43,493 nucleotides of DNA from Sphingobacteriales bacterium. GTDB taxonomy: Bacteria > Bacteroidota > Bacteroidia > Sphingobacteriales > Sphingobacteriaceae. The notes beneath the pieces are model-generated. The model was given only the letters and a program-made list of their open reading frames with translations. It was not told the DNA's origin and made no database searches. The translations under genes and the position numbers were made by a program. Shown in pieces: positions 25,400 through 33,900 of the stretch. Each line of letters starts with the position of its first letter. The first letter of the stretch is position 1. The stretch is from the NCBI GenBank assembly GCA_004294495.1, contig REAS01000056.1, forward strand, positions 1 to 43,493, read 5' to 3'.

Positions 25400-26516
25400 C
25401 ATAATTAGTTTAGGGCTTACCTTTATTTACGCATTTTTAGTTCTTTTTTTAAGAAAGGGGTGGCTTAATTTACCCTATTTTATAAAACAAAACCAAGCAG
25501 CAACCACTAAGGTTTCGGTTTTAATTGCTGCCCGTAACGAAGAAGAAAAATTGCATTTAACTATCAATGATATTTTAGCGCAAAATTATCCAAAACATCT
25601 TGTTGAATTAATAATAGTTGACGATCACTCTACAGATAAAACCGCCGAAATTATTTTAAGCTACGCACAACAAGGAGTAAAACTTATTAAACTTAACGAA
25701 AGTGCAGCATTAAACTCGTACAAGAAAAAAGCCATTACCGAAGCTATAAAATTAGCTAACGGTGAGTTAATAATTACAACTGATGCCGATTGCCGTATGC
25801 ACAATAATTGGTTAAATACCATTGTAAACTTTTATGAAATAAAACAATTTAAATTAATAAGCTCGCCGGTTTTATATTTCGAAGAAAAAACAAAATTTGA
25901 AGAATTACAATCCTTAGAGTTTTTGTATTTAATAGGTTTAGGTGCAGCAGGTATTGGCAACGGTATGCCATCAACATGTAATGGAGCCAACTTAGCTTAC
26001 CGCCGAGATGTTTTTTTTGAGTTAGGTGGCTTTAAGGGTATTGATGATGTGGCATCGGGCGATGACGAACTATTTTTACATAAGGTAACACACGCTTACC
26101 CCGGCAGTGTTGGTTTTTGTAAATCGCCGGATGCTATAGTTTACACCCACGCAAAACCTAATTTAAAAGAGTTTATTTGGCAACGAAAACGCTGGGCAAG
26201 TAAAACAGTAAAATATAAAGACAAAAAAATATTAATTTTAGGATTAACTATTTGGTTTTTTAATATCTCATTACTAGTAAATTTTATTTTAGGATTTTTT
26301 TACAATCCTTATTTTGCAACTTTACTTGTATTACAATTTACGGTAAAAATATTGGTAGAATTTTTGTTTTTAAAACGCCTTACAGCCTTTGTAAACCGCC
26401 GTAAACTTTTAAACTATTTACCCATACTTACTATTGCACACGTAATTTATTTAGTTTTTATTGGTGTAGCTGGCAATTGGGGTAAATACAACTGGAAAGG
26501 CCGTTTAGTTAAATAA
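25380..26516 (+). CDS. Membrane family 2 glycosyltransferase
   Basis: The 378 residues start at a TTG at 25380 inside the end of the UPF0104 gene. There is an N-terminal helix (about 5-24). The GT-A domain has VSVLIAARNEEE (45-56), DDHSTD (81-86), DxD-type TTDADCR (133-139), GDDE (227-230) and QRKRW (268-272), the processive-type signature. Two or three C-terminal helices lie in about 283-370. It resembles ceramide- or diacylglycerol-glucosyltransferase-like and polymer-forming GT2 enzymes. The overlap with a lipid-flippase-like gene supports a membrane glycolipid product; specificity is not readable. Confidence 0.9.
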   Translation: MATTVISIISLGLTFIYAFLVLFLRKGWLNLPYFIKQNQAATTKVSVLIAARNEEEKLHLTINDILAQNYPKHLVELIIVDDHSTDKTAEIILSYAQQGVKLIKLNESAALNSYKKKAITEAIKLANGELIITTDADCRMHNNWLNTIVNFYEIKQFKLISSPVLYFEEKTKFEELQSLEFLYLIGLGAAGIGNGMPSTCNGANLAYRRDVFFELGGFKGIDDVASGDDELFLHKVTHAYPGSVGFCKSPDAIVYTHAKPNLKEFIWQRKRWASKTVKYKDKKILILGLTIWFFNISLLVNFILGFFYNPYFATLLVLQFTVKILVEFLFLKRLTAFVNRRKLLNYLPILTIAHVIYLVFIGVAGNWGKYNWKGRLVK

Positions 26517-26529
26517 TTAATTAAGAAAA

Positions 26530-27639
26530 TTGAGCAAAAATATAAATCTCTGGAAAAAATTTAGCCGAAACAAACTTGCCTTGCTAAGTCTGTTTTTTAT
26601 TGCAATTGTAACTTTAACAGCAATTATGGGTTATCTTATAACTCCAGACGATAGCCCTATGGCAAACCAAATGAGTTTGGTTTTAAGTATAAAAAAACCG
26701 GGTTCAAGTTTTACTTTTTTAAGCATCCCCGATAAGGGAAAAACACCGCATGTTGGAGCTTTAGAAAAAATGCTTTTTGGTAACCCAAATCAAGTAAACT
26801 TAATGCCTATTGTAAATTATAAGTTAGCAAAAAATACACTATTTTACCAAGCTTATACAGGTGATGCACAAGATGTTGACATACAAACCATCCCACTAAA
26901 AACATTTGTAAACACTACAAACCCAACGCTTTTTAAAGCAAAATATATAAGCACAAAAACATTTTGGTTTGGTACCGATATGTATGGCCGCGATATGTTA
27001 AGTAGGATAATTATTGGTGCCCGAATATCGTTAATGGTAGGTTTTATGGCGGTTTTAATAAGTTTAAGTTTAGGGTTAATTATGGGCGCAATTGCTGGCT
27101 ATTATGGCGGCAAAACCGATGCTTTTATAAGTTGGTTTATGAATGTAGTTTGGGCTTTACCTGCCTTGTTATTGGTTATAGCCATATCGTTTGCGTTGGG
27201 TAAAGGCTTTTGGCAAGTGTTTATTGCCATAGGCTTATCGTTATGGATAGAGGTTGCTAGGTTGGTTAGAGGCCAGTTTATGGCTATGCGAAACGCCCAG
27301 TTTGTTGAAGCTGCAAAAGCTTTAGGCTTTAGTAATTTGCGTATAATATTTAAACATATTTTACCTAATATTATTGGCCCAATAACCGTAATTGCAGCAG
27401 CCAATTTTGCATCGGCAATATTGTTAGAAGCTGGCTTAAGTTTTTTAGGGTTTGGGGCGCAACCACCAATGCCTACTTGGGGCGCTATGATAAAAGAACA
27501 TTACGGTTACATAATTATTGATGCCGCTTACCTTGCACTAATACCCGGTTTTACTATTATGTTGGTAGTGTATGCTTTTAATTTAATAACATTAGGGTTA
27601 AGAGATTTATTTGATATTCGTACCCAAAATTTAAACTAA
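26530..27639 (+). CDS. Peptide/nickel-type ABC transporter permease (DppC/OppC family)
   Basis: The 369-residue protein starts at a TTG at 26530, followed by SKNINLWKKFSRNKLALLS. An N-terminal helix (17-38) is followed by an extended periplasmic segment (about 40-145), longer than in E. coli DppC. The BPD_transp_1 domain (about 147-365) begins with FGTDMYGRDMLSRIIIGARI and includes the EAA-loop EAAKALGFSNLRIIFKHILP that contacts the ATPase. Such permeases import peptides or related solutes as heterodimers with a DppB-type subunit. Neither the partner permease, the ATPase nor the binding protein is nearby, so partners must be encoded elsewhere. It starts 13 bases after the glycosyltransferase gene. 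Confidence 0.92.
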   Translation: MSKNINLWKKFSRNKLALLSLFFIAIVTLTAIMGYLITPDDSPMANQMSLVLSIKKPGSSFTFLSIPDKGKTPHVGALEKMLFGNPNQVNLMPIVNYKLAKNTLFYQAYTGDAQDVDIQTIPLKTFVNTTNPTLFKAKYISTKTFWFGTDMYGRDMLSRIIIGARISLMVGFMAVLISLSLGLIMGAIAGYYGGKTDAFISWFMNVVWALPALLLVIAISFALGKGFWQVFIAIGLSLWIEVARLVRGQFMAMRNAQFVEAAKALGFSNLRIIFKHILPNIIGPITVIAAANFASAILLEAGLSFLGFGAQPPMPTWGAMIKEHYGYIIIDAAYLALIPGFTIMLVVYAFNLITLGLRDLFDIRTQNLN

Positions 27640-27657
27640 AAACCTACCTCAAAATTT

Positions 27658-28893
27658 ATGACTAACAAAAAAAATGAAGTAGTAGATTTGGCCGAATTGC
27701 TTTTGAAAAGGCAGGCCGAATTAAGTGGAATTTTAGATATTACACGAGCCATTAACAATAACGCACCAGCATTACAGTTAATGGAAATGTTGGTAATGAT
27801 TTTAAAAAACATCTTAAAAATAGGAAAATTTAGGTTATTGGTACAGGTTGAAAATAGATTTAGCTGTGTTTGCAAGTTTGGTGGGCAAATAGAAAGCTTC
27901 CAGCACTTCCAACAAGTTGCCAAAATTTTAGGGGATATTAAAACTCAAATACCTCTTAATAATCATTCAAACGCTTTGTTAAATAACTACCAATATTTTA
28001 TACCCGTTTACCATAAAAACAACCGAATAGCTTATGCACTAATTGGCGGTTTGGACACCTCGCAACCATTTGTAAGTAATGCCATTGATTATATACAAAC
28101 CCTAGTAAATATAATTATGGTTGCCTTAGAAAACAAAAAACTTTTTAAAGAACGTTTATTAAAAGAGCGTTTACAAAGAGAAATGGAACTTGCGCAACAA
28201 GTTCAAACCATGCTGATACCCCAAAATTTACCCCATAATAGCTATTTACACGCAGAAGCAACCTACCTGCCTCACCAAAACATAGGTGGCGATTTTTTTG
28301 ATTTTATAACGCTAAGCGCAAATGAATCTATTTGGTGCATTGCCGATGTTTCGGGCAAGGGAATATCAGCCGCTTTGTTAATGGCCAATTTTCAAGCAAG
28401 CTTAAGGGCTTTAGCACCTGTTGAACAGGATTTAAGCATCCTTGTACAAAAACTAAATTCTATTGTTTTTGCAAATACCAATGGAGATAATTTTGTTACC
28501 CTATTTTTAGGCAAATATAACAGCAATACACGCGTACTAAATTACATAAACGCTGGGCATAATGCTTCTTTAATTTATCAAAATGGTGGCATAACGGCCT
28601 TAAAAAGTGGCTGTATTATGATTGGAGCTTTAAACGAATTACCGTTTATAAACCAAGGCGAAATAACACTGAGTAAAAATGCCCTAGTTTTTAATTATAC
28701 CGATGGCCTAGTAGAAAGCGATGGAGAAGATAATTTTGGCTTTACCGAAGAAAATTTAATATTATTTATTAAAGAGCATCATAAACAAGATTTAAAACAA
28801 CTACACTCGGTTTTGCTATTAAGTTTACAGGCTTTGCGGAATAACAAAACAGCTACCGATGATATTACGCTATTATCGTTAAGGATTTATTAA
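27658..28893 (+). CDS. RsbU/SpoIIE-type PP2C serine phosphatase with N-terminal sensory domain
   Basis: This 411-residue cytoplasmic protein has an N-terminal GAF-like region (about 20-150), a helical signalling linker rich in charged residues (155-187) and a PP2C_SIG domain (about 200-411). Metal-binding aspartates lie in GGDFFDF (D212, D215), IADVSGKG (D230), FNYTDGLVES (D349) and ATDDITLL. In this family the phosphatase dephosphorylates an anti-sigma-factor antagonist or similar partner in partner-switching signalling. No STAS or anti-sigma gene is in the window, so the target is unknown. It lies 18 bases after the ABC permease stop and could be the last gene of the four-gene plus-strand unit from 24425. 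Confidence 0.92.
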   Translation: MTNKKNEVVDLAELLLKRQAELSGILDITRAINNNAPALQLMEMLVMILKNILKIGKFRLLVQVENRFSCVCKFGGQIESFQHFQQVAKILGDIKTQIPLNNHSNALLNNYQYFIPVYHKNNRIAYALIGGLDTSQPFVSNAIDYIQTLVNIIMVALENKKLFKERLLKERLQREMELAQQVQTMLIPQNLPHNSYLHAEATYLPHQNIGGDFFDFITLSANESIWCIADVSGKGISAALLMANFQASLRALAPVEQDLSILVQKLNSIVFANTNGDNFVTLFLGKYNSNTRVLNYINAGHNASLIYQNGGITALKSGCIMIGALNELPFINQGEITLSKNALVFNYTDGLVESDGEDNFGFTEENLILFIKEHHKQDLKQLHSVLLLSLQALRNNKTATDDITLLSLRIY

Positions 28894-28903
28894 AATATTT
28901 ATT

Positions 28904-29012
28904 TGGGGGTTTTAACACGCTGTCCACTATATCTTTTTATCAATTGCGGTTTTCCCCCTTTGGGGGTCAGGGGGACCGCAATTGATAAAAAGGATGCCGT
29001 TTCCATCGTTAA
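28904..29012 (+). repeat. Dispersed palindromic repeat, copy 2 (core only)
   Basis: The interval carries TTTTAACACGC and CTATATCTTTTT, a GC-rich hairpin, AAAAAGGATGCCG and CATCGTTAACC. This is the block order found on the minus strand of 36005-36229. Here the outer ends of that element are absent. The central part (28933-28992) has perfect 18-bp arms, CTTTTTATCAATTGCGGT and its complement, around CCCCCTTTGGGGG. It lies between the phosphatase and rnhB genes; no T-run follows, so it is not a typical terminator, though so strong a hairpin could protect or shorten transcripts. Confidence 0.75.
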
Positions 29013-29033
29013 CCCTTAAACAAACAAACAAAA

Positions 29034-29612
29034 ATGCTTTTACCCTATTACCAAAATAACTTAATAGAAGCCGGTTGCGACGAAGCCGGCCGAGGCTGTC
29101 TTGCTGGGCCTGTATTTGCAGCCGCAGTTATTTTACCTACCAATTTTTACCATCCGCTGCTAAACGATTCGAAACAAATTAAAGAAAAAGACCGTTTTTT
29201 ATTGCGCTACGAAATTGAAAAACACGCCATTGCTTTTGCTGTAGCGCAAGTAAGCCATCAAGAAATTGATGAAATAAATATTTTAAACGCTTCGTTTTTG
29301 GCTATGCACAAAGCACTAGATATTTTATCCATTACACCCCAATTTATAATTATTGATGGCAATAGATTTAAGCCCTACCAAACTATACCACACCAGTGTA
29401 TTGTAAAAGGAGATGGAAAATATTTTTCAATAGCAGCAGCATCTATACTTGCCAAAACTTACCGAGATGATTATATGCAGCAATTGCACCAACAATACCC
29501 CGTTTATAACTGGCAAAAAAATAAAGGCTACCCAACTGCACTTCATCGTAAAATAGTATTAGAAAACGGATTTAGCCCTTATCACCGCAGAACGTTTAGG
29601 GTTAGTTATTAA
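29034..29612 (+). CDS. rnhB: Ribonuclease HII
   Basis: The 192 residues match type 2 RNase H. The catalytic D16-E17 pair lies in [26 protein letters not shown] (43-54) follows, D108 in IIIDGN, and the final acidic residue at D145/D146 in [11 protein letters not shown]. It cuts the RNA strand of RNA-DNA hybrids and single ribonucleotides in DNA, feeding ribonucleotide excision repair. It is preceded by the palindromic repeat and followed by a convergent tRNA, so it is probably monocistronic. Length is normal. Confidence 0.95.
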   Translation: MLLPYYQNNLIEAGCDEAGRGCLAGPVFAAAVILPTNFYHPLLNDSKQIKEKDRFLLRYEIEKHAIAFAVAQVSHQEIDEINILNASFLAMHKALDILSITPQFIIIDGNRFKPYQTIPHQCIVKGDGKYFSIAAASILAKTYRDDYMQQLHQQYPVYNWQKNKGYPTALHRKIVLENGFSPYHRRTFRVSY

Positions 29613-29707
29613 AACTTCTTAGCTTGAAAATTAAACTTTTAAACTTTTAATGCTTGATATATATAGGCTTTAATAAGGTTAAATAATAAAGCTGATTTAG
29701 TTTAAAG

Positions 29708-29738
29708 AAAAAAAACCATTCAGAGGGTTTCTGAATGG
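29708..29738 (-). terminator. Terminator of tRNA-Asn
   Basis: On the minus strand CCATTCAGA and TCTGAATGG (complement of 29716-29724 and 29730-29738) form a perfect 9-bp stem followed by eight T. It starts 12 bases after the tRNA 3' end. Confidence 0.88.
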
Positions 29739-29749
29739 CTTTAATTTTG

Positions 29750-29823
29750 CTCCCAAGCCTGGGCTCGAACCAGGGACCCTCTGATTAACAGTCAGATGCT
29801 CTAACCAGCTGAGCTACTTAGGA
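29750..29823 (-). tRNA. tRNA-Asn (anticodon GTT)
   Basis: The minus strand folds into a complete cloverleaf. The acceptor stem is TCCTAAG with CTTGGGA (one G-T pair). The D arm contains AGCTCAGCTGGTTAGAGC. The anticodon arm CTGAC-TGTTAAT-CAG gives anticodon GTT. The T arm CCTGG-TTCGAGC-CCAGG is intact. The discriminator is G and CCA is not encoded, as is usual in this phylum. It converges on rnhB and is followed by its own terminator. Confidence 0.96.
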
Positions 29824-29952
29824 ATTTTTCTGGTTGTTTTTACACCAAATATTTCACAGCTTTTAAAACATTGTGTTGTATTTGGGTTTGCAATAGTCGG
29901 GAATTAAAATTAATTATGCAATATTTGCATAAAAAAAAATTAAAAAAAAATT

Positions 29953-30873
29953 ATGAGCTTACTTGTTATAGGCACTGTTGCCTTTGATGCTATTGAAACA
30001 CCATTTGGTAAAACCGACAAAATAGTGGGCGGAGCTGCCACTTATGCCAGTTTAGCGGCATCGTATTTTTGTAAATCAACTAAAATAGTTGCTGTTGTTG
30101 GCGACGATTTTCTAACCCAAGATATTGATTTGTTAAAGAACCACGGCATAGATGTGGAAGGTTTGCAAATAAAAGCAGGTGAAAAATCTTTTTTTTGGAG
30201 CGGAAAATATCATAACGATATGAATAGCCGCGACACTTTAGTAACCGAATTAAATGTTTTAGCAGATTTTGATCCCGTTATTCCTGCATCGTACCAAGAT
30301 TGTGAATATTTAATGTTGGGTAACCTTACACCGCAAGTACAACAAACAGTTATAAAACGCCTTACTAAAAGGCCAAAACTAATTGTTTTAGATACCATGA
30401 ACTTTTGGATGGATATTGCACTAGACGATTTATTAGAAACCATTAAAATGGTTGATGTGCTAACCATTAACGATGCAGAAGCTAGGCAACTATCGGGCGA
30501 ATATTCGTTAGTAAAAGCAGCTAAAAAAATACTTACCATGGGCCCAAAATACCTAATTATTAAAAAGGGCGAACACGGTGCCTTGTTGTTTTTCGAGGAT
30601 AAAATTTTTGCTGCCCCTGCCTTACCATTAGCCGATGTTTTTGACCCCACTGGTGCAGGCGATTGCTTTGCTGGTGGCTTTATAGGTTATTTGGCACAAG
30701 TTGGTACAATTAACTTTAACAACATGAAAAATGCCATTATTTTTGGCTCAGCATTGGCATCGCTTTGCGTAGAAAAATTTGGAATAGAAAGAATCAAAAA
30801 TCTTACCCAAAAAGAAATTACCGACAGGGTACAAGAGTTTGTAAAACTAAGTAGCTTTAGTTTGCAAGATTAG
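29953..30873 (+). CDS. PfkB-family carbohydrate/nucleoside kinase
   Basis: This 306-residue ribokinase-fold protein has an N-terminal VGGAATYASLAAS (25-37), corresponding to the family's glycine-rich signature 1. Signature 2 is DPTGAGDCFAGGF (231-243), with D237 as the catalytic base. VVGDDF (48-53) and LTINDAEARQLSG (170-182) are also typical. Such kinases phosphorylate sugars, nucleosides or sugar-like substrates with ATP. Substrate cannot be fixed; adenosine-, ribo- and fructokinase-like members all share these motifs. The gene stands alone between the tRNA and a bidirectional terminator shared with leuS. Confidence 0.9.
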   Translation: MSLLVIGTVAFDAIETPFGKTDKIVGGAATYASLAASYFCKSTKIVAVVGDDFLTQDIDLLKNHGIDVEGLQIKAGEKSFFWSGKYHNDMNSRDTLVTELNVLADFDPVIPASYQDCEYLMLGNLTPQVQQTVIKRLTKRPKLIVLDTMNFWMDIALDDLLETIKMVDVLTINDAEARQLSGEYSLVKAAKKILTMGPKYLIIKKGEHGALLFFEDKIFAAPALPLADVFDPTGAGDCFAGGFIGYLAQVGTINFNNMKNAIIFGSALASLCVEKFGIERIKNLTQKEITDRVQEFVKLSSFSLQD

Positions 30874-30890
30874 GATATAAACATTCTTTA

Positions 30891-30925
30891 AATTGATGCC
30901 TTCCCTTAAAGCGAAGGCATCAATT
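30891..30925. terminator. Bidirectional terminator between PfkB gene and leuS
   Basis: AATTGATGCCTTC (30891-30903) pairs perfectly with GAAGGCATCAATT (30913-30925), a 13-bp stem with a nine-base loop. AT-rich sequence follows on both sides. It lies between two convergent stops, five bases from the leuS stop, and can serve both genes. Confidence 0.82.
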
Positions 30926-30930
30926 AAATT

Positions 30931-33900
30931 TTACAATACCACATTTACTATTCTACCTTTTACTACAATTACTTTTTTAGGCGTTTTACCATCAAAATAT
31001 TTAGTAACCAAATCGCTTTGTAAAACATAAAGCTCTACATCGGCAGCTTCCATAGTTAGGGGTAAGCTAATATTTGTTTTTGTTTTTCCGTTTATTGATA
31101 TGGGATAATTAAAATTATCTTCCACCAAATATTGCGGGTTAAACGTTGGGTACGTTGCGGTTGATACACTATTGGTATTACCTAATAATGCCCATAACTC
31201 TTCGCAAATGTGTGGTGCATAAGGCGATAGTACAATTACCATATCTTGCAAAATTTCTTTTTTGTCGCATTTTAGGTCGGTAAGTTCGTTTACGGCAATC
31301 ATAAAGCTAGATACCGATGTGTTAAACGAAAAACGCTCTACATCGTCTTCTACCTTTTTTATTATTTTGTGTAAGGCTTTTAATTCCGCTTTGGCGGGAT
31401 TTTGGTCGGATACCTTAAACGTAAAACTATCATCGTGAAAAAGCTTCCAAAATTTTCGCAGGAATTTAAAAACGCCTTCAATACCATTGGTGTTCCAAGG
31501 TTTGCTTTGCTCTAAAGGACCTAAAAACATTTCGTACATACGCAAAGTATCGGCACCATAACGGTCAACTAAATCATCGGGGTTTACTACGTTAAATTTA
31601 GATTTCGACATTTTTTCTACCTCGTGTCCGCAAATGTATTTTTCCTCACCCCGGCCCTCTCCAAAGGAGAGGGTGCTGTCACCCTCCTTACCGCTTTCAA
31701 AAATAAATTTTGCATTAGCGTACTCGTCTCTCGAGGCTTTAAATTTTTCTATATCTAAAATATCGTTTTCAACAATATTAACATCAACGTGGGTGTCAAT
31801 AGTTTTGTAATTGTTTTTTAAGCCAAACGATACAAAAGTATGGGTTGGTTTACCCTTATCGTCAACCAAACGATACACAAAACTACTCCTGCCTTGTATC
31901 ATCCCTTGGTTAATTAATTTCTTAAACGGCTCTTCCTCGGTTACATATCCTAAATCTTTTAAAAATTTGTTCCAAAAACGGCTGTACAGTAAATGCCCTG
32001 TGGCGTGTTCGCTGCCACCAATGTACAAATCAACATCTTGCCAATAAGCTATGGATTTTTTATCGGCGAAAGCCTGATTATTTTGGGCATCCATATACCT
32101 AAACCAGTACCAACTGCTGCCTGCCCAGCCTGGCATAGTGCTCAATTCGTAATCGTATTTATGTTTGTATTTCCAATCTTGGGCTCGGCCTAAAGGCGGT
32201 TCGCCACTTTGGGTTGGCAAGTATTTATCAACTTCGGGAAGCACTAAAGGCAATTCGCTTTCGTCTATTAAATAAGGCAAGCCATCTTTAAAATAAACGG
32301 GTACCGGTTCGCCCCAGTAGCGTTGGCGACCAAAAATAGCATCCCGCATACGGTAATTAATTTTTGCTTTGCCGGCATCTAGTTTTTCTAATTCGTCAAT
32401 AATTACGGTAGTAGCTTGCTTGTAAGTTAGGCCATTAATTATACCCGAGTTTATATATTTCCCTTCTTTGGTTGGGTCGGCTTGGGTATCAATTTGTTGC
32501 GCATCTAAAATGGGTATAATGGGCAAATTAAAATGTTGGGCAAACAAATAATCGCGTTGGTCGCCACTGGGTACGGCCATAACCGCCCCTGTACCGTAAC
32601 CAGCAAGCACATAATCGGCTATCCAAACGGGTACTTGCGCACCGTTAATGGGGTTGGTAACGTAACTGCCGGTAAACGCCCCCGATACGGTTTTTACATC
32701 GGCCATACGGTCTAACTCGCTTTTCTTTTTGGTTTGCGCAATGTAGGCATCAATACTTTCTTTTTGTTGGGGTGTGGTTAGCTGTGCAACCAATTCGTGT
32801 TCGGGTGCAATTGCCAAGTAGGTTACGCCGTAAAGGGTATCAACACGGGTGGTGAAAACAGAAATCTCAATCCCCCCAGCCCCCGAAGGGGGGGTATCAA
32901 CGTTAATTTCACCGTGGACATTTGCGTTGGCATCCCCCCTTTGGGGGTTAGGGGGATTGGCACTCCCCCCTTCGGGGGGCTGGGGGGGATTTAGGGTATT
33001 AAGCTCTCTTTCAATTTCCGATAAAACTTTATCAATATTATCAATTACTTCTTGGTTAGTAAAACGGATAACTTTAAAGCCAACTTGGTTTAAAATTTTA
33101 GTTCTTTCGGCATCATATTCTAGCTGAGAATTATGTATTTCGCCATCAACTTCTACAACTAAACCTTTTGATATGCATACAAAGTCTACAATATAATTAT
33201 CTATTAAATGTTGTTGTCTAAATTTAAATTCTAAAGCTTTCGATTTAAGTCGCAACCATAAAATATTTTCGGCGTTAGTTGGCGTTTTTCTCATTTCTTT
33301 TGCTTTATCCAATAAGATATGAGAATAATTGCCGCCTGTCAAATAGCGGGGTTTGTTCCCCCCAGCCCCCAAAGGGGGGGTATCAACGTTAATATTACCG
33401 AGCATATTTGCGTTGGCAGTCCCCCCTTTGGGGGCTAGGGGGAATTTCACCATTGCCCCAACGCTTTTACCAATCCAATTGCGTTGTATTTCTTTTAAAG
33501 GTTCGGGCCAATCAATTGTGTTTAGGCCTTGCAGTAAACGTTCGGCGTAAGCGGTAATACGCATACTCCACTGCATCATTTTCTTTTGTTCAACAGGGTG
33601 GCCGCCACGTTCGCTAAAGCCTTCCTTTATTTCGTCATTTGCTAAAACTGTTCCCAAAACAGGACACCAATTTACGGTGCTTTCTTTTAAAAATGTTAAG
33701 CGATATTTTAGGAGTTCGGCTTCTTTTTCAAGATGGTTCATTGTACTCCAATCGCTAGGTTGCAGGTTTTGTACGTCATCATCGCAAACGGCTTTAATTT
33801 CGCGGGTGCCTACGGTTTCTAGTTTTAAAACTAGGGTGCTAATGGGCTCGGCCTTATCGGTCTCGAGGTTGTACCACGAGTTGAAAATTTGCATAAAAAT

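Larger units (their letters stand above)
29613..29952. other. Interval between rnhB and the PfkB gene
   Basis: It holds the minus-strand tRNA-Asn and its terminator, and upstream sequence for the sugar kinase. Near 29916-29930 a near-palindrome ATGCAATATTTGCAT contains the -7-like AATATTTG, but the nearest TTG is too far upstream for a confident promoter call. Confidence 0.5.
32868..33444 (-). mobile_element. Composite palindromic element with DUF559 cargo, in frame within leuS
   Basis: Two direct copies of a roughly 87-bp repeat (about 32872-32957 and 33358-33444) flank a DUF559 coding segment. Each copy is a nested palindrome. Terminal inverted arms of the type CCCCCTAGCCCCCAAAGGGGGG enclose a core with TATCAACGTTAAT and ATTTGCGTTGGCA, whose CAACG and CGTTG are again inverted. 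A further hairpin, CCCCCCTTCGGGGGGCTGGGGGG, lies at 32963-32988. Offset between equivalent bases is 486 bp, a multiple of three, and both copies are read in the same frame (ANAN...VDTPP-GAGG peptides). No transposase or intein splice motifs are present. Confidence 0.85.

Noticed and set aside
28933-28992. Rho-independent terminator of the phosphatase gene
   Set aside because: The hairpin is strong but has no T-run on either side and belongs to a dispersed repeat family.
32868-33444. Intein in LeuRS
   Set aside because: No N-terminal splice Cys/Ser block, no His-Asn at the C-terminal junction and no LAGLIDADG or HNH motif; DUF559 plus palindromic repeats explain the insert better.
32797-33550. 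Several plus-strand open frames rich in Pro and Gly opposite leuS
   Set aside because: They are antisense readings of the palindromic repeats and DUF559 segment; the minus-strand frame has the conserved LeuRS and DUF559 motifs.
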